DNA of 64,000 nucleotides from contig NC_058061.1 in the NCBI RefSeq assembly GCF_020085105.1, forward strand, positions 4,398,284-4,462,283, written 5' to 3'. Below the pieces are notes generated by a model, which did not search any database, was not told the DNA's origin, and was given only the letters and a program-made list of their open reading frames with translations. Below are positions 21,801 through 36,800 of this stretch, piece after piece. The stretch is from Siniperca chuatsi. Its lineage: Eukaryota > Chordata > Actinopteri > Centrarchiformes > Sinipercidae. Position 1 is the stretch's first letter; every line of letters begins with the position of its first letter. Both the position numbers and the translations under genes were made by a program.

Positions 21801-24800
21801 ACAAATGTAGTTTTGACACGCTACCCTCGCCAGACTCACTGGCATACATCGCCACAGGAAGCGCAGTCCGACCTTTTTGCTGTATATTGTTGCTTGCCCT
21901 CTTGATTTGAAAAAAACAGACCACATCTGTGAAATTTCCCCCTTCGCTGGCCTCCTACCTCGCTGCCATCAATGACTCCTCCTCCCTCTCCTCTCACTCC
22001 TGGCATGCGTGCAGGTAGGCTGTCCTGATGCTGGAGAAAGGGGGCTGGTGGTTCACAAAGGCCTGATTGGGGACCTAGAGCTCCCTCCAGTGGCAGATCC
22101 TCAGCTCCTGATCTGTACCCTTGAGCTGTGTGTGTAGACTGTGGGAGGCATGGAGGCGGCCCACACAGAGAGGAGGCTTTGTAGCTGCAGGCTAATGCAG
22201 TGATTGATTGACCCCGAGCCCCTCTATTCTTTCACAACTGGGTTTGAAATACAACACTGTACCTGAGGGGCCATGTGTGTTCCATCCCTCTCTCCCTTTA
22301 TCAATCTTTCTCTCTATCTTCTTTTCTCGGACTTGCCCTCCCTCCCGTTCAGACTTTTTGTATTTCTGACTCTGTGCGGCAGCTAATAGCCCTTGATGTG
22401 ACATGCCGCAGGTGGGCATTATTGACTCGGCTGCCTCAGGTGCCCATCTATACCCTGCGCTTTCTTTCAGCTCACTTTCCTGAGGTAAAGCTGGAATCAT
22501 GTGGAATTTCCCAATAAGAAAAAAGAATATGTTGTCACCGTTTTAATGCCAGCTGGATGTAGTCAGAAATGATCTCCTTATTTGGAAATGGCGTAATGAA
22601 CTCTTCCGTCCTCTGCACAGAGAAGAGTAACTGCTGCTTTTTTTTACAACTTTGGGGAAAAATAGAGTAAACTAATCACGGCAGATGGTGGGAAGATAGA
22701 CCACACGACAATGATAATTCATTTTTTTGAATTGTTCATTTCAGAATAAACAAGGCGAGATTTCCTTCGGGAAACAAACAAAATCAAACTATACAATGCT
22801 TAAAAATTTCCCTTCCGGCTATAATGGTAACACGCCCAACTACAAACAGCGCCGTCTGTTACTGTGGATGCGATAGTTGTTAAAGCTCGAACATTGCGTC
22901 ACGCCATTGTTGGTGTTAAATGTGAGAAATAGCCAATTATGCAGCACTACCAGAATATTTTTTTTTCTTTCATTTACCTTTTTGCTTTGAATATCGACAA
23001 CTAATGTCCATAACACACACGTAACACACATTTTATTGTTGGTATCAATAATGATAACCTTTGATTCAGTAAGAAATATCTGTGTTTTTTTATTGCTGGG
23101 GTACTGCGACCATTCACGTAGTGAATGGCCTGTGTCCTCACTAAAAGGGCATGTGGAGTTCATAGTTCATTCTCTGTTCACTGCCAGTTGAAAGAAATGG
23201 CTCACACTTTTCTGCTGGGCGGTCTGCTTCAATGGAGGAGGGAGTGTTTGTGGAAAATAATGGCATGACCACTTAATGAAATCAGTGACATTTTTGGAGG
23301 AACAATCATCCACGGTGACGATTTGGGTTTATTTAAATTTTCTTTTTCCTAACCCTAACCTTTTGTTGCAAAAATGTATGATCATTTTGTGATTTAGAGA
23401 ATAGCATTCGGCTATAAGGAGAAGGTAGAGAATTGAGGGTTTTTGTTTTTTTTCCTCTTGAGTTTAATAGTATCATTTTATTTGAGCCTACTGTACACAA
23501 TAGAGACTTTGTGACTTGGAGAATGTATTATCCATGGTAATCGACTGCCTGCCTTCGCTGCTCTCTGTTCCCTAACCAGAGAGTGAGTGAGTGTGAAGTC
23601 GATGGCTGCTTTTACACGCAGGAGGAGCCTGTGCCGTTTGATTAGATGCGGTGGCCTGTTGTCTTCAGCGGACTGGGTGACACCAGATTTGTAATGGCTG
23701 ACAGGAACAGATGGAGCCTCCATTGTTAGCCCGGGTGTCTGCATGGTAATGTGAACTGAGTTTCACCCGCCGACCGCACCGGTGACCTGACCGCGCCTGC
23801 AGCCTCACCCTCCACCTCTCTCTGTGCTATTTGGGGCTCACGCACATTTTCAAGATTTTTGTTTCACTCCCTCCATCACACACTCCTTGCCATTCCAGTA
23901 CATTTTGCATACATAAACAAATATACGCACAAAATTTCTCCCTCTGGCGTGTAGAATCTCTTTCACGCACACTCACCCATGCACACACACACGCAAATAG
24001 ACCCCAGGAGACAGCCGGAGATGTGGGGCTTTTAGCCCCGTCATGCTGTTTGCAGGTCAAGTTTACGAAGTTGAAATGGCCTGTTTGTTTTTCTTTGATT
24101 GGGGGAGCACCGCTGGGCACTCGGGGATGTTTGCTGGGAAGCTGCAGCGATGACAGAGCACTGCAGGAAGAGCTTTGTTTCAGGAGGCGTGCAGAAAAGA
24201 TGACTCTTTTGATACGTCTTCCTCTTCTTCTTCGTGACCGTAATGATTCTTTTATGATGTACCCTACAGCCTGTATTTGCCCAGGTGTGGATGTTGGCCC
24301 TAAAGAATTTATTCACAAAACTCTCAAAAAAACGTTATTTTCTGCCATGTCAGGTCACTTTATCTGTTTGTGATTGTTTGTGGAGCCATTTAAATTATAT
24401 GTTCCTACATACAGTATGATCATTTACTGTATATAATCTGTCATATGTTATTTAATCCTTCAGATTTAAAAGAAATTTCTTGGAGGTCATTTAATTTGAC
24501 ATATAGGCAGGTAGGGCGACTATTTTGATTCTATTGATTATTTTCTTCTAGTCAATTAATCATTTGGTCTATAAAATGTCCAAAAATAGTGGAAATCTTC
24601 CTAAATTTCCTGCAATTTCATAAAGCCCAAGGGGATTTCTTTTAAATTACTTGTTTTACATCCAAAGATTTTCAGTTTACTGCCACATTAGACAATAAAA
24701 AGCTGCATATCCTTACAATTGAGAAGCTTGAACTAGGGAACGTTTGGCATTTTTGCTTGAAAAGGGACTTAAACGATTAATCAGTTTTTAGTTTTAGCTC

Positions 24801-27800
24801 TAAAGGCAGGTGTGTTCTGTTGTGTAGGCCTATTTAAAGAATGCTGGAATGTGACTCCTGTCGGTGATTACTGTGCCGGCCCAATTTCCTAAAGCAATTA
24901 CTTGCAATAGAATGCAGTAGGATAACCAATTTGAAGTTATGTCTTGCCGTTGCCTATTTCTCATTTGAATACGAAGAGCCAATGCACAGTAATAACATTA
25001 TTACACAGTGCTGGTAAATAGAATATTAAATCAAAATTTTTTCATTTTGGCTGAAGCTTGAAAAAGCTATATAAAGTGAAGTGCTTTTGAGGATGCATGC
25101 CCGGGTCTCTTGGCTGGTGAAATAGGAACAACGATGCCAGCTGACGGATTAATGTGCCATTAGGGGGTTAATCAGCGATGTTTAAGGTGCCAACTGGCCT
25201 TGTCTGTGTTTGAAGTCAAATTAAGTCATGGAGAAAGGGCAAGTTTCTCGGTGCTTCGCAGGAGACGGGATGACATTAAAAGAACGAGCGACGCGGACAA
25301 AAATGTTGAAATATTGCTAAATAAACTGCTTTGTAGCATTTATCCCAGGTTTTCTTGTTTGCATGCAGCACCTGGACAGTATTTTGGGGTCTGCATAGAT
25401 GACCTCCTCGCAGGTTTGTGGTCATGCTGTCTGCCCACATACTGAACTTTTGACCCTCGGCCTCTTGCTTGGCCAACCTGTGACCTGTCTGCGCTCAGTC
25501 CAGAGTTGTGTGAATGATTGGCCGTCCTGTCACAGTACGCCCATCAGTCACGAAGTTTCTTTGGACCCGTTGATATCCATCTACTGTATCTATCCGTCAG
25601 AATATCTGCCTGGAGATTAATTTTTCACGGCATTTATCGGTGTATGGATTTTGTGACATTTAGATAGCGGCCGCTAGTTTGCAAGGAAGCGAGGAATATG
25701 TTAATGACCTCCACTCTTCCTCATTCTCCTTCACTCTCCTTTCCTCTCTCTCTAAGTTGCTGCCTGTGTGCTTTTCTGGAAAGAGACACACACACACACA
25801 CACACATTAGGAGGCAGGAGCAGGCTCTGTGCATCGCTGCGACTGCTTGCCACCAGGGTTCAAAAGTTCACACTATTCCCCTAGGGCTACTGTGCTGCTG
25901 CAGATGCTGATAGTCTTTTCTTTCTCTCTCTCTTTCTCTCTCCCGGCTGCCTTTCTCTCCCTCTCTCCCTTGCTGTTTACACTATTAATCTTGTACACTC
26001 TCTCTCACACACTCACTCACACTGCCTGGCAAGAAGAGAGCGGCTTGAAGGGGGGATTTGGACGTATTTAACCGAAGGGCATCCATCACTCTCATCTCCG
26101 GTTTCACCCCCACGAAAAGCCACACCGTGTAGTTTTTGCATCCTCCCGGTCTGATGCAGCTCTCCCCTCATTTGCTTTGTTTTATTGTTGCATTGCATAT
26201 AATTACATTCCTCTGTTGCCTCTGGTGTAGCGCTGTGTTGAAACCCAGGGAAAATAGGCGAAGGTAAATGTGCAGCAGTCCATCTGTAAAGAGGCACATA
26301 GGCAGAATGCAAAGTGGGAAGCTGGGGCAGGGTGGCTCCTAATCTCCCCCAGAGCTGTCAATGTCACAGACAAATAGCAAAACTATCAGATGCGGCGGGT
26401 TCACCCAGAGGTTAGCGTTCCCAGGTACCTCCTGCATTCACTCCCTCTCTTTCTCCCCCTGCCTTGCAAATGAGAATTTGATTTTGCCCTCCACTGGAAT
26501 CCATTTCTGGAGATGAATGAAGTTTCAATGCCAAGCCCAGGTGGCCCCGCTGATTTCTTAGGGAAATAAATGGAGATGGGAGAGATGTGTTGGCCTGTAC
26601 ACAGACAGTGACACGACGGCTCCCAATGCCTCTGGGATCCCTCTGTTTAATTGTTGCTGTAATGTAGCACTTTAAGGTCATTAACATGCCCTTGTGGAGT
26701 TATTCGAGGATGTTGAGGATGCATCCCTCTTTACGCCGGGATCTCCGCACGGCTGGAAGAAGTCAGCACTGTATATGTGTGCCAAGTGGGACAGGGGCTG
26801 CCGTGGGCTTGTATGCTGTTGGAAGATTGCTTATCTACAATGGAAATTTTTTTTTACCATTGATTCATAGTGGCCCATGCTGTAAGTTAGCTTATGTTAA
26901 AGAAATGGAATCAGAAGCCAGTCGATTATGAAAACATTTTATAGTCAAGGAACTGTTTGGCAGTATGAAAACTGTAATTAGTTGTATTTAAACAAAACAA
27001 TCATCCATTTAGATAATTAACTTCTAAATATAAATTCCTAACAGCACTGATCACAGGTAAAGTGACAACATTTTATAAAATACCTGGTTTAAATAAACAT
27101 GGTTAAATGATTGATTTTTAAATTTAGTAGGCCTGGCTTTTTTGCTTAATTTAATATGTTCAGCGATTGTAATCTTGGTTGTGTGTTAAAAATGTGTGCT
27201 AACAAGAAATTTTTTTTTTCAAAAAACATTCATTAAATAATGTTCATCCTTGCTGTTTTATATTGTGTTTTATGAGTTAATTTGTATATTGTCACAGACT
27301 CAGTTTTTTCCTCTGAATGAAATTGCAAAACCGATTTTGGTTTAAAAAATGTTTTTCTGGTTTATTTACTGTTATTTATATCACTTTACAAATGAAAAAG
27401 ATGATTAAGAAACGTTTAAAAAGTTCGTAAATGATTAAAAAAAAAGTTGAATATTGGAAAAATCTTTTTTTCACAATTACTATTTTATTACTTACTTGTA
27501 AATGTTAACCGGTTGTGTACAAAATGTGTAATACAAAATTTTAAATAAGTTATATACTGGCACAATACTTAGATTTATATTATTGCAGCTATTTCAAAAT
27601 CACCCATATTTCCTGAAGCCATATAACAAAACGGAAAAAAGGATTGCAACAGATTCTAATTTGTTCCAAAAAGGCCAAATTAAGTAATTATTCAGCCATT
27701 ACTCATATTTGTTTATGAAAAACTGAATGGAAACCTGCTAAAAATATGTAGTATATATATCAATATACCACAGTAATTATTTTCAGTACTTTTGCAAATT

Positions 27801-30800
27801 TTAAGAATGAAATTTAAAACACAGTAAAATGTATGGTGGCATTTAATGGGGAAAACTTGCCCAAATAAATAATCATCTTTTTACGATTTATTAATGGGAA
27901 CTGTTGATTATACTGTTAGTTAGAACAAACTATAATTTGGTCCACTGAAAATAATTTAAATAAATATGTTCATTTTGAGCGAAACCACCTGCATCAAATT
28001 TAAGCAAGACGCTGATTTTTGAAACGCATTTGGCCTTATTTTCCTTGACAGAATATTTTTTCTGTAACACCTGTTGCCCATGGACTTGCTGGTGATTGAT
28101 GAAAGGACTCAAAGAATGATGGCGTCATATAATTGTTTATTGGCATAATATGTAACAGCAGTGACTATAAAAGAAGAGCAATTATATAAAAAGGTAATAG
28201 GCATGAGACATTGCTCAGAAAGCGCAGTGCAATAACACGGTCCTCACGAACATATTTACTTACCGTTATTGCTAAAATGATATTTAAAGCATTTTAGTGG
28301 AAATAACAGAAGCATTTTAAAGTTGCAATAACTGTACATTCAGAGGGCGAGTGTGTTGATTTTCTCTGAGTGTTTTTCCCTCCAGGCTCTGTCGTTGACT
28401 GTGTTATATCCCGTTTTTATCACAGATATGCAGGCTCTCCTGTGGGCCCGAACTCCTCCATTGTTGGTATTTATATTCTTACTACTGTGGGGGTTTTTTG
28501 TTTTTTTTTTTTGGTCTGTGTCAGTGAAGCAGCTGAAAACCATCCCCAGCGATTAGAGGATCATTGTATCTGCAGTTAAGCATTTGAATAGTGGTAGTAA
28601 ATCTAGAAAAGGGAAATTCAGGGTCGCTGTATACGCTGCTTATGGCTGCCCAGGGGGAAGCCGATGTCACATAGTAAATTTAGCCCCTTAGTGTCTTCAC
28701 AGTGGCCGGCCTGTGATGTTTGAATGTAGGAATAGAGCAAAACGGAGCCTAGAATGACTTGACATCCATTCCTGCATAGAGGAACAGAAATATATATATT
28801 TTTTCTACCAAATTACATCAAGCTTAACAGACTTTAGTTAGACAATGAAAGAGAAAAACACCAGATATAACTGAATTTCCAGATTCCAAATCTGAATTTA
28901 AGAAAACCAAAAATATGATATAAGATAATTACCTGATCATTTGTGCGTACGTTATAGTTTTTATTCTGTTTAGTAAAGGGCTTCGCTCAGTCGTAAAGCT
29001 TTTATCTCAAGTCAGAGATTTGTTGTTTAACCTGATTGACATCCCTGATCCAAAAGGAAAAAAAATCCTTAATCACTCCTGCATAAATTCCCGGTCCCAT
29101 TAAACATTATTAGACAACGATACAGGCATCATGCAGCCTGATATAATGCACTGCATGTTTTCTTTGGTTCAAACACATGCATTAGGAGGTTCTAAACACG
29201 GTTTATGTATTGATGACTGAAGTCCTAATCAAATCAGGGGGAGGAGAGGAGGGCAGGGAAGACATTCTGCCCTTAACCTCAGTGCCTCTCAGTCTCTCTT
29301 CTCCCTTTTGACGGCCGCCTCGCTGGAGGGACGCACAGCAGAGGCCTTCTACTGTAATGAGGAAAAATGTATCAATTTAGCTTGGCCTGCACGCAGATTG
29401 AGCGCCGGGTGGGTGAAGGTGCACCGAGTGAATCCTTTTTCCTAATCAAGGATGCTATCGAAGAGGATTGCGGTCTCGCTCGCTTCGACTATAGAGTCAG
29501 CAGCATTCCTCCCTGCAGCCCCCTCAGGGCCGGGGAGCCTCTCTCTGCCTTCTGTTTCACCTCATCAGCAGAGTTCACGTGGGGGTCAGGTCCTGCCCTC
29601 CTGATGCTGCATTCAATGCAATACCTCTTGCATCGAAAGGCACTGTGGAAGCCCCCGTGATCAAGGACTAAGCACAGGCGAAAGAAAACGTATGATAACT
29701 TGCTGATTTTGATTCCTACCTGTGCTGTGGAGGGGGGGGGGTGTCACCTCTTCTACACACTCCTAAACACACTAGATATATTATTCCCATAAAGTGGCCG
29801 GTGTCAACTGATGTATTTCCCCATAGATTTTGCTGGCAGTATGTTGTAGTTTTCTCTGTACCTCTGGATTAAAAAAGTAAGATTCTCTCTTTCTTTAGTT
29901 TATTTATTTATTTATCTACAGCACACACTAAATGACATTAATGTGATGTAAATTTGCCATATTTAGCAAAAAGGATCATTTTCATCCTCACTGCTTAGAG
30001 AGGTTGATGTTAAGAATCAAACAAAGAACAAAAAAAGTAGACTAGAGGTGAAATATATGTTAAGTAATTGATTAGTCGATAGAGAAAATTAATAAGCAAC
30101 AGTTTTGATAATCATTTTAAGGTATTTCTTAATGCAAACATACCAAAAAAACACTAGTTTCAGCTTTGAACTTTTCAGATTGGCTAGTTTTCTTTGTTTA
30201 TCATAATAGTAAAATGTAATATCTTTGGACTGTTGGTCAGACAAAACCAGCAGTTTGAATATGTCAATTTGGGCTCAAGGAACTAGTGATTTTTCACTAT
30301 TTTATGACATTTTATGGACCAAACAATTAATCGAGAAAATAATCGACAGATTAATCGTTAGTTGCAGCCCTAATGCAACATAAATGAAAAGAATCCCAAT
30401 AAAAGCCTTTTATAGAACAGACACAAACAGCGCTCATGACAATCATAACTTCACAACAACAGATGAGACTAAACATTTACAAATGGCTACAAATGTACAG
30501 TATAACCTTACAAGCACAAAGGACTACAGAAGGATGCATGACACACACACTCACTAAAAAAAGAATAGAGCAGGCACGTAAGACAACCAATATTAGACAT
30601 CGCAGAAAATTCAGACTTCAAATAGACTAGATAGACATTGATGGACAGAGCAAGTAAAAATATTACACGGTATTACAAGACACTGCTTGTATGTCAAACA
30701 TCATAAATACGCGAGACATCTTCCACAACACGTATACAGTATATCACATTATATACAGTACAGTATACGTGTGCATGATTTTAGGTAACATATGTTTATG

Positions 30801-33800
30801 TACAAAATTTCAAAACATGAAAAAGCGGCACAGACTAGCAAAAGAAAAAAAGGACAGAGCTTTTGTTACAAGCCAAATTGTAACAATCCCTCATCTCACA
30901 GTCTCTCTCCATGTAACTGGCTAACTAAAATGTTTCTCTAGCTGGGGATAAAATAGTGGTTCCTGCCTCTGGAAGTACACGTTCCCCCTGCTGATACTGA
31001 ACCCTGCCTCTGCTGCCGCCCCTCTCAGCCTTGCTACTGTCTTAAAGAAAAGATACTAAAGCGTCTGCTCTCCATCTTCTGTAGCACCATCAGCATCTTC
31101 AGTGCATTTTTGTGTTTTCATAACATCTTTGTTGCATTATGACCACTGTTAGATCTAATGTAACATATTAGTCCTCCCACCCAACCATTTCCCATCATTT
31201 TGATTCACTCTCTATCCAGCCTTTGATTGACTTTCAGCCTAAGTAAAGTGGATTTTAATGAGAGAATACATTAACTCCCTCTGGTCATGCTAACATAAAT
31301 CAGCCTTTTCTTGCGGGATCAACTGCTGAGCTCATAACACCATGCTGAGAGAGTGTGAATAACCAAATGAGAGATTGCGGCTGTGGCGAAGCGCTGTCAG
31401 ATCAGATGCATTGTTGTGTACCCACCCCGAGTTTAAAACAAGTTCATGAAGCCAACAGAACGGAGCACTTATCTGCACACAGGTCAGCTTGCTTATGGAA
31501 ATGTTCCTTTGTCAGGATCAATTAAACACATATCTCTAGTCAATTTCTATTGATTATTTCCTTCCATTTGGAAATGGGGTGACTCGTATATTTTCTTGCT
31601 GATGACCACTGAGAGCAGTTAGATTCAGTTAGCTTGGCCTGTAGCAACTCCTCACCTTGATTTACAAAACACGTGACGCGACGCTAACATCACATCTATC
31701 TAGCTGCTCTTTGTTCGTAATTGCACTCAGCTAAATAGGTTATGCTGAAATATCAATAAATTGCCATCAAATTAATGTCAATACCAAAGCTGTGGATGGT
31801 GCTAATTAAAACGCAAAAGGGATGAAAATGAAGTCATGGCATTGCCCTGAATAATTGATAATGCAATTTATGATTTTTATGAAAGAGTGCCGTCTGTCTG
31901 CGATTTTGATGAGGCCTTAATTAGATGCATTAATGTGTCTCTCTGTGCCTGTAGTCAAACTCAAAACTCAAACACCATGATGGTTGTTGGGGTTTTTTAA
32001 CGCCCTAAATTACACATTTTCAAATAACATTACCTCTGAATATCCACTTAAAATTGCATGGGTCCCAAAGAGGCGTTAGTGTGCGATTTTCATTAAAGGA
32101 GGCATTGTTAACTCAGGACCAATCAGGCTCTGCTTTTGTTTATGGTGGGATCAAGTTAAGCAGTGTGATGCTTTTAGGTTGTGCTGCTACCCTGTGGAAG
32201 AATCTAGAACTATTGTGTACATGTTTCCGTTTTCAGTATGTTTGCGCCCGCTCGGTTGTACGCCTGTTTGAGATTCATACAAATGAGGACAGTCAAGTGA
32301 GGTCAGGTCACCCGGCGTTAAAGTGTTAAACACGCATGAATGTGTAATGTTTATTGACTCAAGCAGATCAGAGTGATCCCGTGTTGATTTTGTACCTCCT
32401 CATCTATTAGCTGGACTCGACCTTTGAGATAAATGAAGAGTGAGGGAAGCAGACAGATGAGGGGATTAGAAGTGGGCCGCAACAGGGAAGCAGGCCCAGA
32501 AAAAAAATGGACGGACTGCCGGCGGATAGATGAGGTGGAGGAGCATAATGACTGCTGTTTGTTATGATGTACCGAATCAGGTTCTCTTTGACAAAACAGT
32601 CCTTAGCACCTCTGTATTTATAGTGTCACCGGTCTGTCCATCCACAAAGGCTGGCTGATGATATGTGAGTGTGTTAGTGCTGTGAGGTGTCTGGGGCTCT
32701 GCTCGGGAACGACCCTCTCATCTGTCAGGCCCATGAGCTGGAGCGGTGCGGGGTTATCGGATCACGCTCTGGATTGTTGTGAACTTAAATCTGTGGAATG
32801 TTAGCCAAGCAAAAAGCCAGTATCAGCTTTATTTTGCACTCTAGATTAAAGTTATTCTGACAAAACTCACTGAGAATAGACATCAGAAAACAACAAGTTT
32901 CAGGGAGAGCATCACATAGTTGCAGAGGACATTCAACTGGGAAGCTTTTTCATGTTGCTGATTTTTATGAATGAGAAAGAGGTTCCTGTTTGTCTAATGT
33001 TGGGGGATGCTCTTTGTTTAAATCAGAGGACCTAGTTGTGGGATGACATGTTTGGTTTTTCCCAGCAGTTAAACAGGTCATTTCTGAGGGGGATGGACTC
33101 CAGGCATTACCCTTGTCATCAGTGGTCTGAAGGGGGTGTCACACGGACTAGTGTAAATGGTCTTTAAATTGTTCCTGTGTTTCAGACTAAAAAGGCGGTT
33201 CCTGCTCTCCGTTTGCTTTTTTCCCTGCAAGGCTAATGCCTGTTGACTAATGAATTCGGAGGAAGCTGAGCTTTGTTTTTGACACGTGGAAAAGCCATGT
33301 ACTCCTGTTGAAGCATCGGGCGGAAGATGGCCCTTGAGGCCAACCCCGGGTCAATTTTACAAGTTCCCCCCTAATGGCTAAAGGTTAGAAAATAGGTCAA
33401 GTAAGCAGATTTCTTGTTAGAACTTCAAAACTAACTTAAACACGGAACAGCTGGTTAAAAACGTTTCTCTCGAGGCATCCTGGTGGTCGAGTGGTTAAGT
33501 CGAATACCATATAACTACTGTACAACGTTTCCAGTTAGATTCCAACTGTCCCATAAAGGTAAAAATTCCCAGACAAAGTAATATTAAAGGATAACTACAC
33601 CCTCAAATTCTGCTAGAGCCCTTCATCCCAGCATATTTTAAAAATGCAACAGGAGTGAGGGACATTTATGTCCCTTTTGAGAGAGTTACTGTGTGGGCAT
33701 CAGTGTATGAAGCTCGCCTAGCTGCTCTGCTACGAGAGGCTCTCCAGGTATGTGTGGCTGTGGGTGAGTGTCAGCACATAGCCGTAGCCCTGCTGTTTAG

Positions 33801-36800
33801 CGCAGTTAACATTACTTTTCGTAGGCCATAAATATCTTGTTAAGCTTTGAATATAGCACAGTTATCGGTGGGCTCGTGTGCTGTGTTTACTGCCACTGAA
33901 GAGGAATAAATGTTCACGTACGACGTCGTTTTTCCACCGCCGTTAATCAGGCTTGCTAATTCTAAAGCTACCAGCAGCTATGTGTGAGAGGCACAAACTG
34001 GGGCTGCTGGGGCTTCGAATCCAAGCAGAAAAAAATATTCTGTGTGGAGTTTCTCTTTAAAACTACTTCTCTCCAGCACAAATGGCACAGTAGGCTAAAG
34101 ACTATGTGAACTGCATTGTGCAATGCTTGCCTGACAACTGAACTAATTAACTAAAGCATCTTAAGTTGTGCCTTTGTCCTATCGTGTTTAAAACTTGACT
34201 TTGCAAATTGAAGAGAGTTGTTTGAATTTCCGCAGGAAGGTTACTCCCATTAAAAGTGCAATGTGAGCAGATGAATGGACTGCAGTGCTCAGCAGCACTG
34301 TAAATGTATTGATCCCAGCTTCCTAAAGCCTAGCAGGGATGTATTTGATCCACAGGGTTGGAGACTTTATAATCATGGTGTGTGTTTCTGTGTGCGTGTG
34401 TTGCCTTTTGAATGAAGAACATTTTAAGTGCAGCTTATTAGGAGAGAAACAATCAGTTGATTAACTGATTCACAGAAACTATTTAAATAACAAATGAATC
34501 GTTTTAACTCATTTATCATGAAAAATACCAAACTTTCTCTGGTTTTAGCTTCTCAAATGTAAGGATTTGCTGCTTAGCTCTCTTTTATATCATTATAAAT
34601 TGAATTGTCTTTGGGTTTTGGACTGTTGACCGGACAACAGAAGACATTAGAAGAAGTCACCTTGGGCTCTGGGAAATTGTGATGGTTAGTTTCCTTACCT
34701 TTTTATAGACAAATGAACTGCTTCTGTTCACAGACTTTGATGACATCCCCCTTGTGGCAGTCCAGGACCTCAGCAACATCTTGAAGCAAGGCTACTTGGA
34801 GAAGAAACGAAGAGGTATAGCAGCATATAGATACCAGCCCTGGCTCAAGTAATGCTGACTGCTTATTTTAATTACTTGGAGTGCTAGATAGGTGGTGTTG
34901 ACTACATATGGACAATTTTATCGACTTTAGGAAAATACTCAATGAATTGAAGTCACTTTTTTTCAAACATGGAGAACCACAACCATCTTGCTCCTGAGCA
35001 GAATAAAAGAAACCATAAAATGTGTATATATATATGCATGTGTACAAATGTTGTTCATATGAGTAATTTTCCATTTGATCTATTTTCATTGATCATGGTG
35101 CACTTTTTTCTCTAGATCACAGCTTCTTCGGCTCAGAATGGCAAAAGAGATGGTGTGTTCTGAACAATTCAATATTCTACTACTTTGGGAGCGAAAAAGG
35201 TTTGTTTGAAATGACAACAAACAGAAACATTATAGGTTTATGTATTGAATCAGATAACCATCCTACCACGTGTACTCCTCCTTGCAGATAAACAGCAGAA
35301 GGGTTCCTTTCATATCATGGACTACAATGTGCAGCTGGTGACCAACCTGAGAAAAGACTCGAAAAAAAATGCCTGCTTTGAGCTCTTTGCGCCTGGACTG
35401 CGGGCTTTCCAGGTCTATATTACCACAACAAGCCTGTACAGATTACTAAAAGTGTGTGTCAGGGAGTTCAAGTACAGGAATATAGTTTGAAAGATATTAT
35501 TTTGATATTTAGACATTTTGAGGCTGTGAGAGTGTCCTTGTGTAAAATCTGCCCCCCCAGTGGAAATATCTAAAATTTAAATTACAGCCCAACCGATACA
35601 TCAGCCGATTTGAGCTAATAACAGATATTTTGGTATCTGTGTATATGTCGTCCAATAAGTGACAAGAAATTACAGCATATTAATGCCAAAGATATGTTTG
35701 AGGTCATTTTAAATCCGTGGCTCCATTACATAGTTGGTCCACTAGAGAGCACTGACAAGTTTATTTTTATACTTTAAAATGTCCCGCTCACTACATATCT
35801 TGGTCACAATTCTTTAAAAAATTAAAGTTTAATGGCTCCCTATCAAAAGTGTATACATTATGTGATTAGATCTGAAATGATTAGTTGATTAATCAATCAG
35901 TTGATCGGCACATAAATGAAGTCAATTCATTGTTTGTCATTATTTAAGCAAAAGTGGCAAAAAAAAAAAGTTTTTGGGGGGTCAGACAAAACGAGACAAT
36001 TGAGGATGTCAACTTGGGCTTGTGATCAGGATTTTTCACTGTTTTCTGACATTTTATAGACCAAACAATTAACTGATTAATTGAGAAATTAATCATCTGA
36101 TTAAATGATAATTGACATAATTGTTAGTTGGAGCCCTATGTGAGTTTTAAATAAATAAATATTTGCAATAAACTCAACACTCAAATATTTGTATTGGCTT
36201 CAAAAATCCATTATCAGTCGGGCTTTAATCTAAATCCATTTGGAAAACATTTTATTCACATGTCTATATGGCACATTAGCTGTAATTCTCTATAATGCTG
36301 TTTTCCCAGTCACTAAGAATGTATATGTTAAATATTTCAGAGGCGCATTTTTTTTAGATCTGATAATTTCATAGCTATTTTAAATTATTATTATCTTCCT
36401 TGCTCCTTTCCTTCAGCTAGTATGAGAGCTGGTGTACGCCTCGAAGATTAAAAATCAGGACTTTTATTTCTGTGTAAATGCACCCTTAGATGTGATGATA
36501 ATTGCAGGATTATTGCCACTCTTTCCCAACAGTTCACTGCCAGCAGCCCTCAAGAGGCCAGAGAATGGGTGAAGCAAATCAATTTTGTACTTGAAGGTAA
36601 GCCAGCATCTCTTTGTATTTTCTTCCAGTACCTATTGTACAGTATGTGCATTTTTAGGAAGAGCACTCCCTGCTTTGTTGCTTCTCCCAAGGTTTCTCCC
36701 TTTTTTTGTGTTTCTTTTTTTTGCATGTGTCCTTATTTGAATCAAGGGTTTAAGGATAGAGAATGTCATATGTTCAGATTGTAAAGCCCTCTGAGATGAA

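Larger units (their letters stand above)
20142..34733 (+). other. skap1: Large skap1 intron (14.6 kb)
   Basis: The GT donor at 20142 and AG acceptor at 34732-34733 are both phase 1. The intron holds a 5'-truncated LINE (20236-21530), MITE family A copies at 24512, 30060 and 34441, a tRNA-derived SINE (33471-33592), a TTAA-bounded element (33594-34060), and a TAAT-rich stretch (31640-31980) that could be a conserved non-coding element. No other gene was recognised. Confidence 0.75.
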
